NCBI RefSeq assembly: GCF_000236905.1
Contig: NC_016523.1
Coordinates: 434,001-498,000 of the forward strand
DNA from: Tetrapisispora phaffii CBS 4417
Lineage: Eukaryota > Ascomycota > Saccharomycetes > Saccharomycetales > Saccharomycetaceae
Length of the DNA: 64,000 bases
Direction: 5' to 3'
The notes under the pieces are model-generated. The model was not told the DNA's origin. It made no database searches and worked only from the letters and a program-made list of their open reading frames with translations. A program made the position numbers and the translations under genes. Shown one piece after another: positions 59,047 to 64,000 of this stretch. How positions within the stretch are numbered: position 1 is the stretch's first letter; each line of letters starts with the position of its first letter.

Positions 59047-61077
59047 ATGAATTATATTGATAGTTCTGATGGGGAGGACAATAATCCCTTTAGAGGTACT
59101 GATCATCTCTTTGCATCTGGGATCGGTACTAATCCTGCTAGTCAGAGTGGTTCATCAGTAGAGATTAATGATACTTTGGAGGATAATGGGGACAAACTCA
59201 TCGATGCTAAAGATGTAGATACTCACAGGAGTAGTAGATCAGGGAAATTATTGAAAAGGAAGAATAATATATTAGGCAGTTTGGATGAGGATCCTAAATA
59301 CTATGCTGATGTCTTGGATTTGCCTGGCAGGCGAAGCGATGGAGATACAACACAGTCAAATAGTGTATCGAATTCAGAAAGTCCATCAAATTTTGAAGAA
59401 GAGGATATTGACGTTTTGAATCCTCAACAATTAGAGAATGTCTCAGATAAAAATGAAAATGACGAGGATTCAAATTTGAATCATGATAATGTGGATAAAA
59501 AATCAGATGGCTCAAGTTTTGAACCGTATGTGTCATTGTCGATGTCAGTTATAGATTTGACATCAAATAATAGACATAATTATGTTATCGAAATAGTGAA
59601 AGCAGGTGATTACAAAGATCCTTGGGGCAAACATGCTATTGGATATGTAATTCAGTATGAAGGGGAAGAAATTATAAGAAGATATTCTGAGTTTGATTCA
59701 CTGAGAAAAGGCTTAATAAAACTCTTACCTACAATCGTGATACCACCAATACCTTCAAAGCATTCACTAGTAAAATACTTCTTAAATCCAATAAATGCAG
59801 AAAATGATAAAAGAATAATAAATAAAAGAAAAAGAATGTTACAATATTTTTTAAATCATTGTTATGATGTTGAAGAGATTAAGGAACACATAATATTCAA
59901 AAAGTTCCTGGATAAAGAATATAACTGGAAAGATGTATTGTTCTCACCTCCTTTATCCTTAATTCCTGCTAATAACCTTTTGGCACCACCACTAAATCCT
60001 ACAAAACCAAGTCCGATGCATTTGTTGTTACCTTCTCCAACATCAATCTCAAAAGTTGATTTACTAAAGCATTCAGATGAACCTTCAGAAAATGATTCTA
60101 ATAATACAATTATAATAGAAAAAGAACTCTCAAGATTAGAGGAATTTTTCAATAAATATAAATACCATCTACAGAATCTGCATAAATCGTTACATCAAAA
60201 TAAAGCGCATAACAAGTCGTTTTCAAAATCTCTTTCTGATATGGGGGCATATTATAACAGTTTATCAATCGAAAACTCTGTCATTTCAAAACAAAACACT
60301 CTGAATGGTGTCAAATTATTGTCTTCAAGTATTGAGAGTATCGGTCATTCCTTTGATGTTAATTATTTAAACACAGAAATATTATCAGAAAATCTCTTAA
60401 TATCTTTTGAGGAACCTATAGAAGAAATGATTCAATTACTAGATGATGCACAACGTGTGTTTAACTTTAGAGATTTAAAAAAGACACAATACCAAATAAT
60501 AAAAAATACAATTACCAAAAGAAATTCAAGGATTAAGAGTCTACAGGAAACTGAAGAACAGTTAAAACGTTTCCAAGATGCCTCAAAGAGAATAGCATTG
60601 AATTCACCGACTGCAGCTTATGCAATTACTCAGAATAATTCTTCATCTTTTTCATCAGATATCTCATGGGATCATGTATCAGAAATCCAAGAGCAACATA
60701 GCGATAATAATGAATCAAATGACTCCCCTGTTTCTGTAAACAAATCGAAACGTTACAATTCTAAAAAGACAAATAAAAAAGTTGAAGTGAGTTCAAAAAT
60801 TGAACCATATTTACTAACGGCAGAGCAAAGGCATGATGAAATTCAGAAGTTAAAGAAAGAAGTTGAGAAATTAACTTCCTGTTATAAATTAATTGAAAAA
60901 GATATGGAAGAGATAAATGTTTCATCATCAAATAGTCTTAAGAATTTATCAATTTTCCTTGACAAACAATGGTACGCAATATTACAAAGTGTATCGAAAG
61001 CTATTTGTCAATGGTTACAAGAATCTATTACTTCTTGGAAGTCGACAAAGGAAATCATTCAAAGATTTGATAGTTAA
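59047..61077 (+). CDS. SNX41: Sorting nexin Snx41
   Basis: This 676-residue protein (S. cerevisiae 625) has a disordered acidic N-terminus. A PX domain (about 178-290) contains YVIQYEGEEIIRRYSEFDSLR and PPIPSKHSL, the phosphoinositide-binding elements. A long helical BAR-like C-terminal half follows (LSRLEEFFNKYKYHLQNLHKSL, QKLKKEVEKLTSCYKLIEKD). Snx41 works with Snx4 in retrieval of SNAREs from early endosomes and in selective autophagy. YDR425W orthologue next to DYN2, order conserved. Confidence 0.92.
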   Translation: MNYIDSSDGEDNNPFRGTDHLFASGIGTNPASQSGSSVEINDTLEDNGDKLIDAKDVDTHRSSRSGKLLKRKNNILGSLDEDPKYYADVLDLPGRRSDGDTTQSNSVSNSESPSNFEEEDIDVLNPQQLENVSDKNENDEDSNLNHDNVDKKSDGSSFEPYVSLSMSVIDLTSNNRHNYVIEIVKAGDYKDPWGKHAIGYVIQYEGEEIIRRYSEFDSLRKGLIKLLPTIVIPPIPSKHSLVKYFLNPINAENDKRIINKRKRMLQYFLNHCYDVEEIKEHIIFKKFLDKEYNWKDVLFSPPLSLIPANNLLAPPLNPTKPSPMHLLLPSPTSISKVDLLKHSDEPSENDSNNTIIIEKELSRLEEFFNKYKYHLQNLHKSLHQNKAHNKSFSKSLSDMGAYYNSLSIENSVISKQNTLNGVKLLSSSIESIGHSFDVNYLNTEILSENLLISFEEPIEEMIQLLDDAQRVFNFRDLKKTQYQIIKNTITKRNSRIKSLQETEEQLKRFQDASKRIALNSPTAAYAITQNNSSSFSSDISWDHVSEIQEQHSDNNESNDSPVSVNKSKRYNSKKTNKKVEVSSKIEPYLLTAEQRHDEIQKLKKEVEKLTSCYKLIEKDMEEINVSSSNSLKNLSIFLDKQWYAILQSVSKAICQWLQESITSWKSTKEIIQRFDS

Positions 61078-61260
61078 AGAATCTCGTTTTGTTTTATATT
61101 GAAAATTAGTTCAAGGTTATATTGTTCAATATTAATATTTAAATATCGATCTTTATTATATACTTATATATACTATTAATATCTTTCATGAAATTGTTAT
61201 TCTTGTTTTCATGTGATACATACGACATTCAAAACCGATTCCATTAAAATGTTTCACTTG

Positions 61261-62049
61261 TCATTGTACATGGATAATATTGTGATATATATATTGAGCC
61301 ACTAATTTATTTTTGTAAACTTCATTATGCAACCCAAAATTGCTTAATTCTAATTGAAATGGTATATCATTATCCATCAGAACTTGCATAAACAATTTTA
61401 TTTGATTAAGCGATAGCAATTCATCTTGATATGAGTGAACAAGGTAGATTTTGATGTGTTCTGTAGTATTATTTTTGAAACTTTCAATAGCCGGTGCAGG
61501 TTCTATAAAATCTTGTGTAGTTGTGAAGGCTTTACTTACAAATGATGAATAATCTGGAAATTCTTTCAGTAAATTATCTATCGAATAAATTCCATCTAGT
61601 AGAAATACGCCCCTAACATTTTTAATGATATATTTAACTTTCGATGATAATTCAGAATTAGCCAAATTGCTTGTAAAATCGAATGATAAAATCTGCCATA
61701 TTAATGTGGCTCCAACAGAATGTCCTACCAAATAAATATTATTTATTTTATGATTCTTTACTATATTGAAAATGCTATTTATGACATCTAATAAGTGGAC
61801 GGGATGCTTGACACGGGGAGATAGTCTATAATTAATACCAAACATGGATATTAAAGAATCCTCAGACATTTTCAATTGATCAAAAAGATTATTCAAGTAT
61901 CCAGAGAATTCTTTAAAATCGTTTGCTGTATTAGTTGGATCTACCCAAGCACCGCCATGAATAAATATTATCGAAATCACTTCTTTTGATAGTTCTCCTA
62001 ATTTCACATCTCTAAAACAAACTGTTTGATACTGGTTGCAAAAGTTCAT
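61261..62049 (-). CDS. BNA7: Kynurenine formamidase Bna7
   Basis: This 262-residue alpha/beta hydrolase (S. cerevisiae 261) has the oxyanion motif HGGAW (31-35), nucleophile elbow GHSVGA (Ser111), and a C-terminal histidine in FGLHNEVY. An acidic residue in HSYQDELLSL fits the triad. Bna7 hydrolyses N-formylkynurenine to kynurenine in de novo NAD synthesis from tryptophan. YDR428C orthologue next to TIF35 (YDR429C), order and strand conserved. RPN9 (YDR427W), which lies between SNX41 and BNA7 in S. cerevisiae, is absent. Confidence 0.95.
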   Translation of the reverse strand: MNFCNQYQTVCFRDVKLGELSKEVISIIFIHGGAWVDPTNTANDFKEFSGYLNNLFDQLKMSEDSLISMFGINYRLSPRVKHPVHLLDVINSIFNIVKNHKINNIYLVGHSVGATLIWQILSFDFTSNLANSELSSKVKYIIKNVRGVFLLDGIYSIDNLLKEFPDYSSFVSKAFTTTQDFIEPAPAIESFKNNTTEHIKIYLVHSYQDELLSLNQIKLFMQVLMDNDIPFQLELSNFGLHNEVYKNKLVAQYIYHNIIHVQ

Positions 62050-62365
62050 TGCAGTTATGGTATCTGTATGTAAATTATAGTAATGACTCTACACTCCTAG
62101 AACTAACCACTTTCAAAGATTCTTCTCATTTAGAAGTTTAAATGACAGAGTTCCTTAAATATAAAATGTTGCAATTATTTTTTTTATGTTACACACACAC
62201 ATATATATATAGTCTTTTGGTAACAAAAGTTGTTTTTATGTATAATATCCTAATTTATACGTGGTACCAATTCGTTAAATGGTTTAAACTATGCTATTAT
62301 AGTATATCGTTTAAATATAATATAAATTTCGAAAAGACATATACATGTACTTAAATATTGTCAAG
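62050..62365. other. Intergenic region: BNA7 promoter and TIF35 3' flank
   Basis: 316 bases, AT-rich, with a TGACTC Gcn4-type core at 62084-62089 (35 bp before BNA7, unusually close) and a short CA/TA run near 62192-62210. No gene seen. Confidence 0.5.
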
Positions 62366-63247
62366 TTAATCTCTAGGAACGGACCATTCTACTCTTAAGA
62401 TCAAGTTCATGAATCCTTTACCGTCAAGACCATATAATGCATCCTCAGCTGATTTTTCATCAGTAAATGTGATGAAAGCAAAACCTCTAGATTTACCTGT
62501 TTCTCTATTTCTGATTACAGCTACTCTCTGTATGTTATCATATGCATAAAGAAGTTCATCTCTGATCATCTCTTCTGTAGCATGTGTGTTCAGTTGAGAT
62601 ATCTTTATTATAAAGGTCTCTTCTTCCTGTTCTGAATATTTGTCATTATTTATACCCTCATCTGAAGATTCTAGATTATTAGTCTCTAAGTTTATTGTTG
62701 GGTTAGTTTTAGAAGATGCAACTGAATTGGTATCAGATACTTTTAATGGCTTTTTTGATGGTGATGATCTAACATCGTCTGATGAAACATCTGATACTGA
62801 TTTGCTTGATGAAGCTGTTGTATTATTAAGGCTCTTATTGGAAACGTTTCTTGATTCAGCTTTGTTAGGACAATGAATACTAAAATGAGGGCCTGCACAA
62901 TATCTGCAGCTAACTAACTTGTCCTGTTTCTTTTTTCTTTCTATCTTAGTTTGTTCTTCTTCTAATTCTCTCCAATTTGTACCTAACAATAGGTAAACTT
63001 CCTCACCCAATTGGGTAGTTGAATGATTAGGACCAGGAGGAGAATTTGTTTCAGAACCGTATTTTTTCCATTTCTTTCTAGCAAGAACACTTGAATTTAT
63101 GTATTGTAAAGCAAATATATTTCTTATTTTTTGAGTTAACTTACTCTTCTCTGTATTACCATTGACGGTAGTCTCCTTATATGTAATATATGAAACAGTT
63201 TCATCGGGATTCTCAACTACTTCATGCACAGTTCTTGGGATTATCAT
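62366..63247 (-). CDS. TIF35: Translation initiation factor eIF3g (Tif35)
   Basis: This 293-residue protein from the ATG at 63247 (S. cerevisiae 274) has an N-terminal eIF3i-binding part (ARKKWKKYGSETNSPPGPN and LGEEVYLLLGTNWRELEEEQ). A CCHC knuckle C114-x2-C117-x3-H121-x4-C126 has the same spacing as yeast Tif35. A Ser/Asn-rich linker follows, and a C-terminal RRM (about 212-290) with RNP1 KSRGFAFITF. It promotes scanning and reinitiation. The open frame continues 58 codons upstream but without another ATG, and that part has no family similarity, so it is excluded. YDR429C orthologue. Confidence 0.94.
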   Translation of the reverse strand: MIIPRTVHEVVENPDETVSYITYKETTVNGNTEKSKLTQKIRNIFALQYINSSVLARKKWKKYGSETNSPPGPNHSTTQLGEEVYLLLGTNWRELEEEQTKIERKKKQDKLVSCRYCAGPHFSIHCPNKAESRNVSNKSLNNTTASSSKSVSDVSSDDVRSSPSKKPLKVSDTNSVASSKTNPTINLETNNLESSDEGINNDKYSEQEEETFIIKISQLNTHATEEMIRDELLYAYDNIQRVAVIRNRETGKSRGFAFITFTDEKSAEDALYGLDGKGFMNLILRVEWSVPRD

Positions 63248-63890
63248 CTTGTGTGCTTTACGGTTTTGGTTCCAACTCCTTGAGATGTATAAACTTTGGT
63301 AAAAATTTTCAAACGCTAACCTTGGACAATAAGATTGATAGCTCCTAGTTAGAGCTAAAGATATTAAAAGTAACTGAAAATAGCACAAAGGTCTAGAATA
63401 CTGTGAATACTGTCTATACACCTATCCATACGACTTTAACCTAAATGATGTTAACAACAGGCACGCGCAACCAGTTGGTGAAGTTTCTGTTAATTATAGA
63501 AATTAAAATTTCAATCCTTTATTGAAAACGCAGTTCATGGATAAGAAAATGAACAAGATGAAAGAAATTGTATAATGAACAATGAAGAGATAAAGAAAGG
63601 TTTATTAAAGAAAACCATTTGATAATTGTAGTTGTGTTATAAAGAATTTAGATTCTGATTACTAGATCATCGAATTCATAGTGGTTTGTCTAGTTATACA
63701 TGGGTTGTCATTGAGAAAGTTCACTGAACTCTAGTTAATTAACAATATTGATTGCCTTATTAGTAGATAAATTATCTTAATGATCTAGTTTAGTAGCAGA
63801 TGACCATTTTCCATTGTTAATTGAATTTTATATTTACCATAGGTATTGGATATATTACCTGTTGTTATTCTTTTGATTAATATAGTAAAT
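63248..63890. other. Divergent promoter region between TIF35 and the right-edge gene
   Basis: 643 AT-rich bases. An isolated CACGCGC lies at about 63462. No other feature recognised. Confidence 0.5.
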
Positions 63891-64000
63891 ATGGCTAAAT
63901 TATCCTACAAACAAGTGGAGAAGTTTATGAATGCAAAAATTCCTGATGAGATAGAAGATTCAATATTGGAGACCTTCGCCAAATATTCGATCGAGGAGGA
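63891..64000 (+). CDS. 5' end of an unassigned gene, cut by the window edge
   Basis: An ATG at 63891 opens 36 codons that run off the window (MAKLSYKQVEKFMNAKIPDE, IEDSILETFAKYS). The composition is protein-like, and the ATG follows an AT-rich leader. By the interleaved order, candidates are genes of the YML010-YML016 or YDR430-YDR432 segments. The small repair protein Rad33 (YML011C) is a possibility because of a similar acidic helical start, but I cannot confirm it. Confidence 0.6.
   Translation, partial: MAKLSYKQVEKFMNAKIPDEIEDSILETFAKYSIEE

Noticed and set aside
63248..63421. N-terminal extension of TIF35
   Set aside because: The frame stays open upstream but has no ATG and no similarity to eIF3g, so the ATG at 63247 was used.

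Overview
The window comes from an AT-rich budding-yeast genome of the family Saccharomycetaceae. Nearly every gene has a recognisable Saccharomyces cerevisiae orthologue. Intergenic regions are short, and two genes carry canonical yeast introns (GTATGT, TACTAAC, TAG). Promoters contain PAC/RRPE, Reb1, Cbf1, STRE and sterol-element motifs. The species cannot be fixed from the sequence; asparagine- and aspartate-rich proteins and the gene order suggest a Vanderwaltozyma/Tetrapisispora-like or a non-WGD yeast.

Region 1 (1-45.2 kb) interleaves genes that S. cerevisiae keeps on two ohnologous segments, YDR322-YDR339 and YHR077-YHR090. The order is MRPL35(end), TIM11, NMD2, PEP7, UTP4, YCG1, SAE3, YSP2, SKP1, PEX3, UBX5, SAM35, STE12, RQC1, IPI1, SWR1, RTC3, GAR1, MRPS28, YNG2, FCF1. 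NMD2 and SAE3 are spliced: NMD2 has a first exon of two codons, and SAE3 can only be read after joining two short exons. IPI1 has lost its conserved C-terminus from the reading frame.

Region 2 (45.7-49.2 kb) is a mobile or rearranged island. It holds an intron-containing tRNA-Ser(GCU), then two inverted 402-bp LTR-like repeats with only three mismatches, and between them TDP1, which lies elsewhere in S. cerevisiae (YBR223C). Gene order switches to a different ancestral block exactly here.

Region 3 (49.7-64 kb) interleaves the YML007/YML008 and YDR423-YDR429 segments: YAP1, ERG6, a GIT1-like glycerophosphodiester transporter with a possible relic of a second copy, DYN2, SNX41, BNA7, TIF35, and the start of one more gene at the right edge.

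Functionally the genes are housekeeping: ribosome biogenesis (UTP4, IPI1, GAR1, FCF1; all four promoters have PAC and/or RRPE-like motifs), chromatin (SWR1, YNG2, YCG1), mRNA and protein quality control (NMD2, RQC1, UBX5, SKP1), mitochondria (MRPL35, TIM11, SAM35, MRPS28), trafficking and lipids (PEP7, YSP2, ERG6, SNX41), peroxisomes (PEX3), and mating or stress transcription factors (STE12, YAP1). No dedicated novel multi-gene system was seen. The most unusual items are the TDP1 inverted-repeat island, a T-arm-less tRNA-like element near 40.5 kb, the broken IPI1 3' end, and the Yap1 protein with a reduced N-terminal cysteine domain.
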